Assembly (NCBI GenBank): GCA_036522515.1 | Contig: DATDFQ010000056.1 | Location: 248,001-312,000 of the forward strand | Direction: 5' to 3' | DNA length: 64,000 bases | From: Bacteroidota bacterium | GTDB lineage: Bacteria > Bacteroidota > Ignavibacteria > UBA10030 > SZUA-254 | Shown: positions 33,886 to 41,647 of the stretch, piece after piece | How the letters are laid out: each line of letters begins with the position of its first letter | How positions within the stretch are numbered: position 1 is the first letter of the stretch | Made by a program: the position numbers and the translations under genes | The notes under the pieces: model-generated | What the model was told of the DNA's origin: nothing | Database searches by the model: none | The model's input: only the letters and a program-made list of their open reading frames with translations

Positions 33886-35238
33886 ATGAAATCTGTAAAA
33901 TCCGCCAAATCCGTCTCCTCCCGGAGCGCCGCACAACCGATTCGCAAGCCGAAAGGGAAACTCGGCGTCCTGATCGTCGGATTGAACGGGGCCGTTTCGA
34001 CGACGTTTCTCGCCGGTGTGATGGCGGCGAGGAAAGGGATCGCAAAGCCGATCGGTTCCCTGACACAGATGGGCACGATCCGGCTCGGGAAACGGACCGA
34101 ACACCGGTCGCCCCTGATCCGGAAATTTATCGAGCTCGCGAAGCTCGAGGACCTCGTGTTCGGAGGGTGGGATATTCGGGACGAGAATTGCTATCAATCG
34201 GCGGTGCACGCCGGAGTCCTCCAGCGCGAGCACCTCGATCTGGTGAAAAAGGAGCTCGAATCGGTGCGCCCGATGCGGGGCGTGTTCGACCAGTACTACG
34301 TCAAGCGGCTGAAGGGCTCCCACGTCAAGAAGGCGAAGACAAAATTCGAGCTGATGGAACAACTGCGCGCGGATATCCGGGCGTTCAAGCAACAGAGCGG
34401 GTCAGACCGGTGCCTGATCGTCTGGTGCGGCAGCACGGAAATCTTCATCACTCCCAAGGGCGTGCACAACACGCTCAAGAAGTTCGAGGAGGGGATGCGG
34501 AAGAACGATGTCGACATCTCCCCCAGCATGCTCTACGCCTACGCCGGATTGATGGAAGGCGTCCCGTTCGCAAACGGCGCCCCGAATCTGACGCTGGATA
34601 CCCCCGCACTGATGAAGCTGGCGAACGACCGGGGAGTTCCGGTTTCGGGAAAAGATTTCAAAACCGGACAAACCCTCCTGAAGACCGTGATTGCCCCGAT
34701 GCTGAAGGCTCGCCTCATCGGCCTGAACGGATGGTTTTCCAGCAACATACTCGGAAACAGGGACGGGGAGGTGCTCGACGACCCGGAGTCGTTCAAGACG
34801 AAGGAGGAGAGCAAACTTTCGGTGCTGGACGGAATACTCCAACCCGAGCTGTATCCCGATCTCTACAAGGATTTCTACCACAAGGTGCGAATCAACTATT
34901 ATCCCCCCCGCGGAGACAACAAGGAGAGCTGGGACAACATCGACATTTTCGGCTGGATGAACTATCCGATGCAGGTGAAGGTCAATTTTCTCTGCCGCGA
35001 CTCGATCCTCGCAGCTCCGATTGTGCTTGACCTCGTTCTCTTCATGGACCTCGCCCACCGGGCGGGGATGAAGGGGATCCAGGAATGGCTTTCCTTCTAT
35101 TTCAAGAGCCCGATGTTTGCGCCCGGGCTCTACCCGGAGCACGATCTGTTCATCCAGCTCATGAAACTGAAGAACACACTCAGATTCATGAGAGGCGAGG
35201 AGCTCATCACGCATCTGGGGCGTGAGTACTACGATTGA
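33886..35238 (+). CDS. ino1: myo-Inositol-1-phosphate synthase
   Basis: 450 residues. Isomerises glucose 6-phosphate to inositol 3-phosphate using NAD. The NAD-binding start GVLIVGLNGAVSTTFLAG is preceded by a short basic tail. The diagnostic blocks are GLNGWFSSNILGNRDGEVLD (about residues 279-298), FKTKEESKLSVLDGIL (catalytic Lys region), VRINYYPPRGDNKESWDN and FLCRDSILAAPIVLDLVLF. AAAGGAAA lies 9 bases before the ATG. It is the strongest functional anchor of the 23496-37019 region: the cell makes inositol phosphate, and surrounding genes look like head-group activation, transfer and lipid transport. Confidence 0.95.
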   Translation: MKSVKSAKSVSSRSAAQPIRKPKGKLGVLIVGLNGAVSTTFLAGVMAARKGIAKPIGSLTQMGTIRLGKRTEHRSPLIRKFIELAKLEDLVFGGWDIRDENCYQSAVHAGVLQREHLDLVKKELESVRPMRGVFDQYYVKRLKGSHVKKAKTKFELMEQLRADIRAFKQQSGSDRCLIVWCGSTEIFITPKGVHNTLKKFEEGMRKNDVDISPSMLYAYAGLMEGVPFANGAPNLTLDTPALMKLANDRGVPVSGKDFKTGQTLLKTVIAPMLKARLIGLNGWFSSNILGNRDGEVLDDPESFKTKEESKLSVLDGILQPELYPDLYKDFYHKVRINYYPPRGDNKESWDNIDIFGWMNYPMQVKVNFLCRDSILAAPIVLDLVLFMDLAHRAGMKGIQEWLSFYFKSPMFAPGLYPEHDLFIQLMKLKNTLRFMRGEELITHLGREYYD

Positions 35239-35250
35239 CCGGAGGGCTTC

Positions 35251-35790
35251 ATGCCTCTGAACTCCTGGAAACGATTGCGTCAATCGTTCGAGTTGAAGAA
35301 CCCCTGGTGGACCTACCGGAAGGACGACGTCCTCCTGCCCTCCGGCAGGCAGGGGGAATATCACTTTGTGCATGTGGAGGGTTCGAGCATGATCGTTCCG
35401 GTCCTCCGCGACGGGACGCTGATCCTGGTAAACCAGTATCGATACCTGGCGGACCGGGAAAGTCTCGAGTTTCCCTGCGGGAGCGTCAAGGAAGGATCGA
35501 CCTACGACGAGACGGCGCGCCACGAATTGGAGGAGGAGACGGGGTTCGGGTCTCAGAATCTCGTCGCGGTGGCGGGGTTCAATCCCTACAACGGCGTGAC
35601 GGATGAGATGTGCCGCATCTATATCGCGCGCGACCTTCTCCCGGTGGATTCGCGCCCGGACGACACCGAAGAATTTGAACAGCTCCATCTCACCTGCTCC
35701 GAACTTGACCGCAAGATCCGTTCGGGCGAGGTCTGGGACGGCATGACGCTCGCCGCCTGGGCCCTCATCCGGCATCTGGTAATCCCATGA
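35251..35790 (+). CDS. NUDIX hydrolase with altered Nudix box
   Basis: 179 residues, ADP-ribose pyrophosphatase-like. The box begins CGSVKEGSTYDETARHE and continues LEEETGF: the three Glu of REUxEE and the closing G-U are kept, but the first Glu (after G-x5) is Ser and the Arg is His. The N-terminal strand (WWTYRKDDVLLPSGRQGEYH) matches NudF-type dimer domains. It could hydrolyse an NDP-linked intermediate of the neighbouring genes. It is 12 bases after the synthase and overlaps the next gene by 4. Confidence 0.87.
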   Translation: MPLNSWKRLRQSFELKNPWWTYRKDDVLLPSGRQGEYHFVHVEGSSMIVPVLRDGTLILVNQYRYLADRESLEFPCGSVKEGSTYDETARHELEEETGFGSQNLVAVAGFNPYNGVTDEMCRIYIARDLLPVDSRPDDTEEFEQLHLTCSELDRKIRSGEVWDGMTLAAWALIRHLVIP

Positions 35791-37019
35791 AGCGGCTGCT
35801 CCTTCTCGTCTGCCTACTCGCCCTGGCTGCCTCCGGCGGCCTGGGCCAGCGGGTCCGCATCGGCGCGGAGGTGTTGCTCGAAAAACATTCCGGCCTGATC
35901 CGGGGCAAGGGGCTCGGCGTCGTTTGCAACCAGACTTCCGTTTTTCCGGACGGAACGCATCTCGTGGACTCCCTTCTGCGTCTCGGGATGAGCGTCAAGG
36001 CATTGTTCAGTCCCGAGCACGGGATACGGGGGGATGCCGCCGCCGGGGCGGGCGTTTCGAACCAGACCGATTCTCTCACCGGGTTGAGGGTCTATTCATT
36101 GTACGGAAAAACGCTGAAGCCGACACCGGACATGCTCCGCGGGGTCGACGTCCTCCTCGTCGATCTCCAGGACGTGGGTGCGCGTTTTTACACCTATGCG
36201 AGCACGATGGCGAAGGTGATGGAGGCCGCGCGGGATGAAGGGAAGAAGGTCATCATACTCGACAGGCCCAACCCGATCAATGGAATCGATATCGAAGGGC
36301 CGGTCCTCGACATGTCGCTGATCTCGTTCCTGGGGCTTTTTCCGCTTCCGGTGCGCCACGGCCTGACCCTGGGCGAGCTCGCGCAGACGATCGTGGGCGA
36401 GGGGTGGTTGAACTACAATTCGAATGTCGATCTCACGGTGGTGCCGATGGAAGGCTGGAAGCGGTCGATGTGGTACGACGAAACCGGCCTGCCCTGGAAG
36501 GCGCCTTCGCCGAACATGAAGACGCTCGCGACGGCGACGGTCTATCCGGGAACCTGCTTTTTCGAGGCGACGAACGTATCGGAAGGGCGCGGCACGCCGA
36601 AACCGTTCGAAACGATAGGCGCCCCGAACCTGAACGGAGGAAAAGCCGCTTCCCGGTTGAATGCCCTTCACCTTCCCGGTGTGGCATTCAGGGCCGTCAC
36701 TTTCACCCCGCAGGCCGACCCGGTCGCCGCTCCGGATCCCAAGTATAAGAATCGCCCCTGCAGCGGCGTCTCCATCCGGGTGACCAACCGCAAGAAGTTC
36801 CGTCCTGTCCTTACCGGGGTGATGCTGCTCTCCGTCATCCGGAGCCTTGCTCCCGGGAAGTTCGAGCTGATGCAGGGCCGGCTCGACCGGCTGGCCGGCG
36901 ATACGATCATCGGAGACAAACTGATGAAGGGGGCGGCCGGAAAGAATATCCTCGACGTGTTCGACACCCAGTTGGATCAGTTCAGGCGCCTTCGGGCGAA
37001 ATACCTTCTCTATCCGTAG
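35787..37019 (+). CDS. NamZ-like exo-beta-N-acetylmuramidase (DUF1343)
   Basis: 410 residues with a signal peptide (MKRLLLLVCLLALAASGG). Blocks of the family: SVKALFSPEHGIRGDAAAGA (about 70-90), YSLYGKTLKPTPDML, VDLQDVGARFYTYASTM, DRPNPINGIDIEGP, NMKTLATATVYPGTCFFEAT. NamZ removes terminal N-acetylmuramic acid from peptidoglycan fragments in the periplasm. It ends the gene run that includes inositol-phosphate synthase; a metabolic link is not evident. Confidence 0.9.
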   Translation: MKRLLLLVCLLALAASGGLGQRVRIGAEVLLEKHSGLIRGKGLGVVCNQTSVFPDGTHLVDSLLRLGMSVKALFSPEHGIRGDAAAGAGVSNQTDSLTGLRVYSLYGKTLKPTPDMLRGVDVLLVDLQDVGARFYTYASTMAKVMEAARDEGKKVIILDRPNPINGIDIEGPVLDMSLISFLGLFPLPVRHGLTLGELAQTIVGEGWLNYNSNVDLTVVPMEGWKRSMWYDETGLPWKAPSPNMKTLATATVYPGTCFFEATNVSEGRGTPKPFETIGAPNLNGGKAASRLNALHLPGVAFRAVTFTPQADPVAAPDPKYKNRPCSGVSIRVTNRKKFRPVLTGVMLLSVIRSLAPGKFELMQGRLDRLAGDTIIGDKLMKGAAGKNILDVFDTQLDQFRRLRAKYLLYP

Positions 37020-37106
37020 CACCGCTTCCCCCCATCCAAAACGGTTCCTGCTCCTTCCTGGATCCCTCTGCCGATACCTTTAATAATCCGCCGCACTCCC
37101 CATGTC

Positions 37107-37131
37107 GATAGCCGCAGCCTTTAGGCTGCGG
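37107..37131. repeat. Family C palindrome acting as probable terminator
   Basis: CCGCAGCC, loop TTTA, GGCTGCGG, then TCTTTTT. Rightward, 88 bases after the NamZ-like gene; likely ends that transcript. Confidence 0.6.
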
Positions 37132-37170
37132 TCTTTTTCCTGCCTTGGCACAGCTCCTCGATCAAAAACC

Positions 37171-37195
37171 CGCAAGCTAAAGCTTGCGGCTACCG
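37171..37195. repeat. Family C palindrome, reverse copy
   Basis: CGCAAGC, loop TAAA, GCTTGCG, then GCTACCG; preceded by A5, so it reads as a leftward hairpin plus T-run. With the copy at 37107 it forms an inverted pair in the gap 37020-37307. Confidence 0.6.
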
Positions 37196-37239
37196 ATGCC
37201 TCGGGCTTTCTCGTTCCCGCGCTCTGCGCCCCCATTTCA

Positions 37240-37268
37240 TTGACATTCAGGCAGATTCTTCCTATATT
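37240..37268 (+). promoter_or_regulatory. Strong promoter of the M23 peptidase-bactofilin-ATP synthase region
   Basis: Perfect -35 TTGACA, 17 bases, TATATT (5 of 6). Start near 37275, leader about 33 nt to the ATG at 37308. Confidence 0.75.
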
Positions 37269-37307
37269 GAGCACGATTTTTATGAGCCTGATCCGTGAAG
37301 ATAACCC

Positions 37308-38216
37308 ATGCCACCTGATGATCTACCCGATCGCGCATCGGAGGGTCGTTTTGCAGTCGTTTCGTTCCCGGCCGGCCGTTCGGGGAACCCCCGCACATTT
37401 ACGTTTAACGGTTGGGGCTTCTCGTTTGCCATCGCCTCCTTCATTCTTGTCGTCGTCGCTCTAACCATCGCCGTACTCGTTTACACTCCCGTGGGCAGCA
37501 GTCTACCGATAGCCGATCAGGAACTGGAGAGGCAGTACGGGCGACAAATTGCGGGAATACAGGGGCAGTTGCAGCAGCTCGCGCAGGAAATGAACAGTTT
37601 GACAGTCTATAACCTTCGGCTGCGCAAGATTCTCGGCGAGCGAATTTCGGGGAAAGACAGCGTTTTGGAAGCGACCGCGGTTGAGCCGCCCGATTCGGGT
37701 TTGCATGCGGTTGAGGGCGCCGGCAAAGCCCTGGTCGACTCGAGGAAAGCAGGGGGTAACCTCACTGCCGGAGAGGCAGCCGGGGTGCCGGGACCGCAAA
37801 TTTCACGGCGGGATGAGCAGGGACATGCGGAGACGGCCCTTCAGTTGCCTCTCACGATGCCTGCAGAGGGCTACTTCTCGAAGAGTTTTGAACCCGGTGA
37901 ATTCCATTACGGGATGGACATCGCCGGGAAGGAGGGGAGCGGGATATTCGCAGCCGCCGACGGGCATGTCGTTTTTTCCGGATGGACGTACGATGACGGC
38001 TATACCCTTTTGATCGCCCATGCTGAAGGATTTGTGACGGTCTATAAGCACAACCAATCGCTCCTGAAGATCACGGGCGCGACCGTGAAGCGGGGGGACC
38101 TGGTTGCGCTGATGGGAAACACGGGCCGGACGAGCTCGGGTCCTCATCTTCACTTTGAAGTGTGGAAGAACGGGATTGCGGATAACCCACAACAGTACTT
38201 TTTGACCACACCATAA
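37308..38216 (+). CDS. Membrane-anchored M23-family metallopeptidase
   Basis: 302 residues. One membrane segment (about 38-62), a coiled coil (ELERQYGRQIAGIQGQLQQL), then a LytM/M23 domain from about 180. Zinc ligands: H and D in FHYGMDIAGK and HxH in GPHLHFEVWKNG; the third strand AAADGHVVFSGW is intact. So it should be an active cell-wall endopeptidase in the periplasm. It is followed 16 bases later by a bactofilin; M23 peptidase-bactofilin pairs are common and shape cells by local wall cutting. Confidence 0.92.
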   Translation: MPPDDLPDRASEGRFAVVSFPAGRSGNPRTFTFNGWGFSFAIASFILVVVALTIAVLVYTPVGSSLPIADQELERQYGRQIAGIQGQLQQLAQEMNSLTVYNLRLRKILGERISGKDSVLEATAVEPPDSGLHAVEGAGKALVDSRKAGGNLTAGEAAGVPGPQISRRDEQGHAETALQLPLTMPAEGYFSKSFEPGEFHYGMDIAGKEGSGIFAAADGHVVFSGWTYDDGYTLLIAHAEGFVTVYKHNQSLLKITGATVKRGDLVALMGNTGRTSSGPHLHFEVWKNGIADNPQQYFLTTP

Positions 38217-38232
38217 AGGAGATCAGATCCCA

Positions 38233-38655
38233 GTGAAAACAGAACCAGGCAACGACGTGTCAAGTATCATCACGGCCGGAACCATCTGTGAGGGGAAGCT
38301 CAGGAGTCCGGGGAGTATCCGTGTCGAAGGCCGGATCGTCGGAGAGATCGTCGCGGGGGCGGGCATCTCGATCGGCGGGACGGGTGAGGTGGACGGAAAC
38401 GTTTCGGCGAAACTCGTGACGATCGGCGGCAAGATCACCGGAAGTGTGCTCGCGCAGGAGAAGCTGGTGTTTGAATCGAAAGCGATCGTTCGCGGCGACA
38501 TCCGTGCGGCGAAGCTCGTCATCGAGGAAGGGGCCGTATTCGACGGGAAGTGCATCATGTCCGACTCCAAAGCCATGCCGCCGCAGCCGGGCCCGGAAAT
38601 GAAACAGGATGCGAGGCCGGGGGATCCCCAGGTCAGGCGGCCCGATCAGAAGTAG
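38233..38655 (+). CDS. bacA: Bactofilin (polymer-forming cytoskeletal protein)
   Basis: 140 residues, GTG start with AAAGGAGA about 10 bases upstream. The beta-helical core (residues about 12-110) has the regular G-x-I/V repeats: GSIRVEGRIVGEIVAGAG, VDGNVSAKLVTIGGKITGSV, VRGDIRAAKLVIEEGAVFDG. Disordered Pro-rich tail. It polymerises without nucleotides and positions wall enzymes, here presumably the M23 peptidase upstream. Confidence 0.93.
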   Translation: MKTEPGNDVSSIITAGTICEGKLRSPGSIRVEGRIVGEIVAGAGISIGGTGEVDGNVSAKLVTIGGKITGSVLAQEKLVFESKAIVRGDIRAAKLVIEEGAVFDGKCIMSDSKAMPPQPGPEMKQDARPGDPQVRRPDQK

Positions 38656-38661
38656 CCGGCA

Positions 38662-38964
38662 TTGGAACTCCCGCGCGGCGAACACGATGATCCGGAAACC
38701 GCGAAGCAGGCGGGGAATCCGGAAGAGAATCGCGGAAGCGCTCTCCGGAACGTCGGGCTCCTCTTCGGCTCCGGAACCCAGCTTGCCATCTCCGTCGCGG
38801 TGATGTTTTTCCTGGGACGGTGGGCTGACGAGAAGCTTCACACTGCTCCCTGGCTCCTCATCGGAGGAGTCCTGGTGGGAGTCGGAGCGGGCCTCGCCTC
38901 GTTTATCAGGACGGCGATGAGCCTGGATGACCGGGCAAAGCAAGACGACCATCCGGCGAAATGA
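38662..38964 (+). CDS. atpZ: AtpZ/AtpI-family ATP synthase accessory membrane protein
   Basis: 100 residues, TTG at 38662 as the most upstream start; the true start is uncertain. Two membrane hairpins (VGLLFGSGTQLAISVAVMFF and PWLLIGGVLVGVGAGLASFI) with the small polar loop GRWADEKL typical of AtpZ. Members precede F0 genes and help c-ring assembly or Mg uptake. Overlaps the next gene by 4 bases. Confidence 0.82.
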   Translation: MELPRGEHDDPETAKQAGNPEENRGSALRNVGLLFGSGTQLAISVAVMFFLGRWADEKLHTAPWLLIGGVLVGVGAGLASFIRTAMSLDDRAKQDDHPAK

Positions 38965-39344
38965 GAGGCACCGACTGGTCGTTCCCGCGCCAGGTGCTCA
39001 TCACGCTCCTGGTCGTCGCCTGCGGCGCCGCCTACCCGCTCATGAAGTACGGAACGGCGGAAATCCTGAGGGCTGTCCTGGCGGGCGCGGCGATCACGAC
39101 GATGAATGTGCTCGCCGGCTACGCGGCGATAGAATATTCGCACGGCAAATCCGCCTCGACATTTCTGAAATACGTCCTCGGCGGAATGGGAGTGCGGCTG
39201 ATGGCGGTTGCCGCGGTTCTCGTGGCGTTGATCAGGGTGTTCGGGTTTGAGGTCTCAGCCCTGGTCTGGTCCATGGTCTTCTTTTACGTTATTTTCTTAA
39301 TCCTGGAACTCATGTTCATACAGAAGAAATTCGGAAACAGATGA
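38961..39344 (+). CDS. AtpI-like membrane protein of the ATP synthase operon
   Basis: 127 residues, four membrane segments (QVLITLLVVACGAAYPLM, AVLAGAAITTMNVLAGYAAI, LKYVLGGMGVRLMAVAAVLV, VWSMVFFYVIFLILELMFI). Low conservation, as usual for subunit I; identified mainly by place, between atpZ and atpB. Confidence 0.75.
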   Translation: MRGTDWSFPRQVLITLLVVACGAAYPLMKYGTAEILRAVLAGAAITTMNVLAGYAAIEYSHGKSASTFLKYVLGGMGVRLMAVAAVLVALIRVFGFEVSALVWSMVFFYVIFLILELMFIQKKFGNR

Positions 39345-39359
39345 AATCGTTCACCCGTC

Positions 39360-40268
39360 GTGCCGTTTAATAGCATGGTTACTGCAGGCCTCCAGGAGCA
39401 GGCCGTCGCGGACACCTCCAGGGCGGCAGCCGGGTCCGGAGGGGCCGGCGGCGAGATTTTCGGAGAGCTGCTCAAGCACGTCCGGGATTCGCATGAGCTG
39501 GATACGCCGTTCGGAGAGATTCCGCTCCCCCATTTTCACATCGTGACGATCGCGGGCATCCCCGTCGATTTTTCGATCACCAAGCACGTCCTCTTCGTCT
39601 GGCTTGCCGCGGCCGTCCTGGCGGCGGTCGCCATCTCCGCGGCACGGAAGAACAGGAACCGGCCCGTCCCGACCGGTATCGGCAACCTCGTCGAAGCGAT
39701 GCTGGTTTTCGTGCGAGACGAAATCGCGGTTCCGAATATGGGCAGGGGGGGAGTCGTATATATGCCCTATCTCGTCACCACGTTTCTCTTCATCCTCGTC
39801 ATGAACCTGCTCGGGATCCTCCCCTACGGTTCGAGCGCGACGGGGAATATCAGCGTCACGGCGGGGCTGGCGATCATCGCGTTTGTGGTGATCCAGGTTT
39901 CCGCGATACGGACGCAGGGATTCGGACACTACCTGGCCCATCTTACCGGCGGGGTTCACTGGGGGCTCTGGCCCATCATGGTCCCGATCGAAATCCTGGG
40001 CCTCTTCACGAAGAACTTCGCCCTCTGCATGCGTTTGTTCGCAAACATGATCGGAGGCCACATCGTGATTCTTTCCTTCATCGGCCTGATCTTCCTGTTT
40101 AAAACATACCTCATCGCGCCGGCCTCGATCGCGTTCGCGCTCGGAGTCTCGATGCTCGAACTGTTCGTCGCTTTTCTGCAGGCGTATATCTTCACAATGC
40201 TGACCTCTCTGTTCATGGGCCTCGGAATGCAGGCTGGCCACGTCGAACAGGAGGAGCATCGGTCATAA
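39360..40268 (+). CDS. atpB: ATP synthase F0 subunit a
   Basis: 302 residues, GTG at 39360 (an ATG at 39375 is also possible). N-terminal extension of about 75 residues before the first membrane segment, as in Chlorobi and Bacteroidota. The essential Arg is in FALCMRLFANMIGGHIV, and the family end LELFVAFLQAYIFTMLTSLF is present. Forms the proton half-channels against the c-ring. Confidence 0.96.
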   Translation: MPFNSMVTAGLQEQAVADTSRAAAGSGGAGGEIFGELLKHVRDSHELDTPFGEIPLPHFHIVTIAGIPVDFSITKHVLFVWLAAAVLAAVAISAARKNRNRPVPTGIGNLVEAMLVFVRDEIAVPNMGRGGVVYMPYLVTTFLFILVMNLLGILPYGSSATGNISVTAGLAIIAFVVIQVSAIRTQGFGHYLAHLTGGVHWGLWPIMVPIEILGLFTKNFALCMRLFANMIGGHIVILSFIGLIFLFKTYLIAPASIAFALGVSMLELFVAFLQAYIFTMLTSLFMGLGMQAGHVEQEEHRS

Positions 40269-40293
40269 ACCACACATCATAAGGAGCAACAGA

Positions 40294-40521
40294 ATGGATC
40301 CAAAAACACTCGGTTTTCTTGCCGCCGGAATCGGCGCCGGTATTACGGTGATCGGTGCCGGCCTCGGCATCGGTAAACTCGCCGCCGCCGCCATGGAAGC
40401 AAGCGGACGGCAGCCGGAGGCCGCCGGGGCGGTCCGGACGTCGATGCTGATTGCAGCGGCGCTGATTGAAGGCGTGACGTTCTTCTCGCTGGTCATCTGC
40501 CTGATCCTTGCGTTGAAATAA
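40294..40521 (+). CDS. atpE: ATP synthase F0 subunit c
   Basis: 75 residues, two membrane helices with the polar loop SGRQPEAAG. The ion-binding carboxylate is Glu in AAALIEGVTFF. The Na-type Gln in helix 1 and Glu-Ser pair in helix 2 are absent, so protons are the likely ion. AAGGAG lies 8 bases before the ATG. Confidence 0.97.
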   Translation: MDPKTLGFLAAGIGAGITVIGAGLGIGKLAAAAMEASGRQPEAAGAVRTSMLIAAALIEGVTFFSLVICLILALK

Positions 40522-40566
40522 GATCACTTCTTCCCATAACCGGCCACACCCTGGAGAATAGCAACG

Positions 40567-41052
40567 ATGCTTGAAGTCAACACGGGATTGATATCCTGGA
40601 CGATCGTCACTTTTGTTCTCCTGCTGATCGTCCTGCGCAAGTTTGCCTGGAAACCCCTTCTTGAAGGCCTTCAGCGGAGGGAAGAAAGGGTGCGCACCTC
40701 GATCGAACGAGCCGAGCAGGCGCAGAAGGACGCGGAGCGATTGATGGAGGAGAACCGCCAGCGGCTTGCCCAGGCGGATCAGGAGAGCCACCGCCTGCTG
40801 AGCGAAGGGCGCGTGCTCGCGGAAAAGTTGAAAGCCGACATCGTCGAACAGGCGAACAAGCAATCGCGGAAGATGATCGAGCAGGCGCATCAGGAGATCG
40901 AGCGGGAGAAGGAAGCGGCGCTGGCGCAGTTGCGCGACGAGGTCGCAACCCTCGCGATCAAGGCCGCGGAGAAGATCCTCGACGAAACGCTGGACGAAAA
41001 GCGGCAGCGCAAACTGCTCGATACCTACCTCGATTCCATCAAGGGGAACTGA
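40567..41052 (+). CDS. atpF: ATP synthase F0 subunit b
   Basis: 161 residues. One membrane helix (LISWTIVTFVLLLIVLRKFA), then a long charged helix (ERAEQAQKDAERLMEENRQR onward) that dimerises as the peripheral stalk. Usual length. Confidence 0.96.
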   Translation: MLEVNTGLISWTIVTFVLLLIVLRKFAWKPLLEGLQRREERVRTSIERAEQAQKDAERLMEENRQRLAQADQESHRLLSEGRVLAEKLKADIVEQANKQSRKMIEQAHQEIEREKEAALAQLRDEVATLAIKAAEKILDETLDEKRQRKLLDTYLDSIKGN

Positions 41053-41057
41053 CCGGG

Positions 41058-41603
41058 ATGGCTGAATACCGGGCCTCGCACCGATACGCGCTCGCCCTCA
41101 TCGGTGTGGCCGAAGAGAGGAACAGCATCGACGAGATCGGCCGCGATTGCCAGATGCTCGAGCGGCTGGTTTCCGGCCACCGGGACGTCCGCTTGTTTCT
41201 CGAGAGCCCCGTCATCAATGCGCACAAGAAACGCCAGATCCTCGAGGAGCTCCTCCGGGGGCGGATCGGGGAGACGATGCTGACGTTTGTATTCTTCCTC
41301 GCTTCCAGAAACCGCGAGGGCCTTCTCCCCCAGATCATCGCCGAGTTTTTCCGTCTTCGGGACGACCGGATGGGAATCCTCAATGTGGCCGCCACGGTGG
41401 CGGTGGCGCTGACGCCCGCGCAGGAAACGCGCCTGGTCGCGCGTCTCGAAGCGGCGACGAAGAAAACGGTTCGTATGACATATACCCTGGATCCCTCCCT
41501 CAAGGCGGGGTTCACCGTCCGGCTCGAAGATACCGTCTGGGACGCGAGTGTCCGTCACGACCTCGAGAATCTTCGGCGGCGATTCCTCGAGGGGGCCGCA
41601 TAA
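41058..41603 (+). CDS. atpH: ATP synthase F1 subunit delta
   Basis: 181 residues. The OSCP/delta fold: YRASHRYALALIGVAEERN at the N-terminus, LFLESPVINAHKKRQIL, and the C-terminal GFTVRLEDTVWDASVRHDLE. Binds subunit alpha and b at the top of F1. Confidence 0.94.
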   Translation: MAEYRASHRYALALIGVAEERNSIDEIGRDCQMLERLVSGHRDVRLFLESPVINAHKKRQILEELLRGRIGETMLTFVFFLASRNREGLLPQIIAEFFRLRDDRMGILNVAATVAVALTPAQETRLVARLEAATKKTVRMTYTLDPSLKAGFTVRLEDTVWDASVRHDLENLRRRFLEGAA

Positions 41604-41647
41604 TGGAGCGGAGCACGAGTACAACCAAGAGAAAAAAGGACTAAACC

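Noticed and set aside
23496-37019. Genomic island or prophage
   Set aside because: Base composition and codon use match the neighbours and there is no integrase, tRNA or direct-repeat border.
40294-40521. Sodium-type ATP synthase c subunit
   Set aside because: The helix-1 Gln and the Glu-Ser pair needed for sodium are absent.
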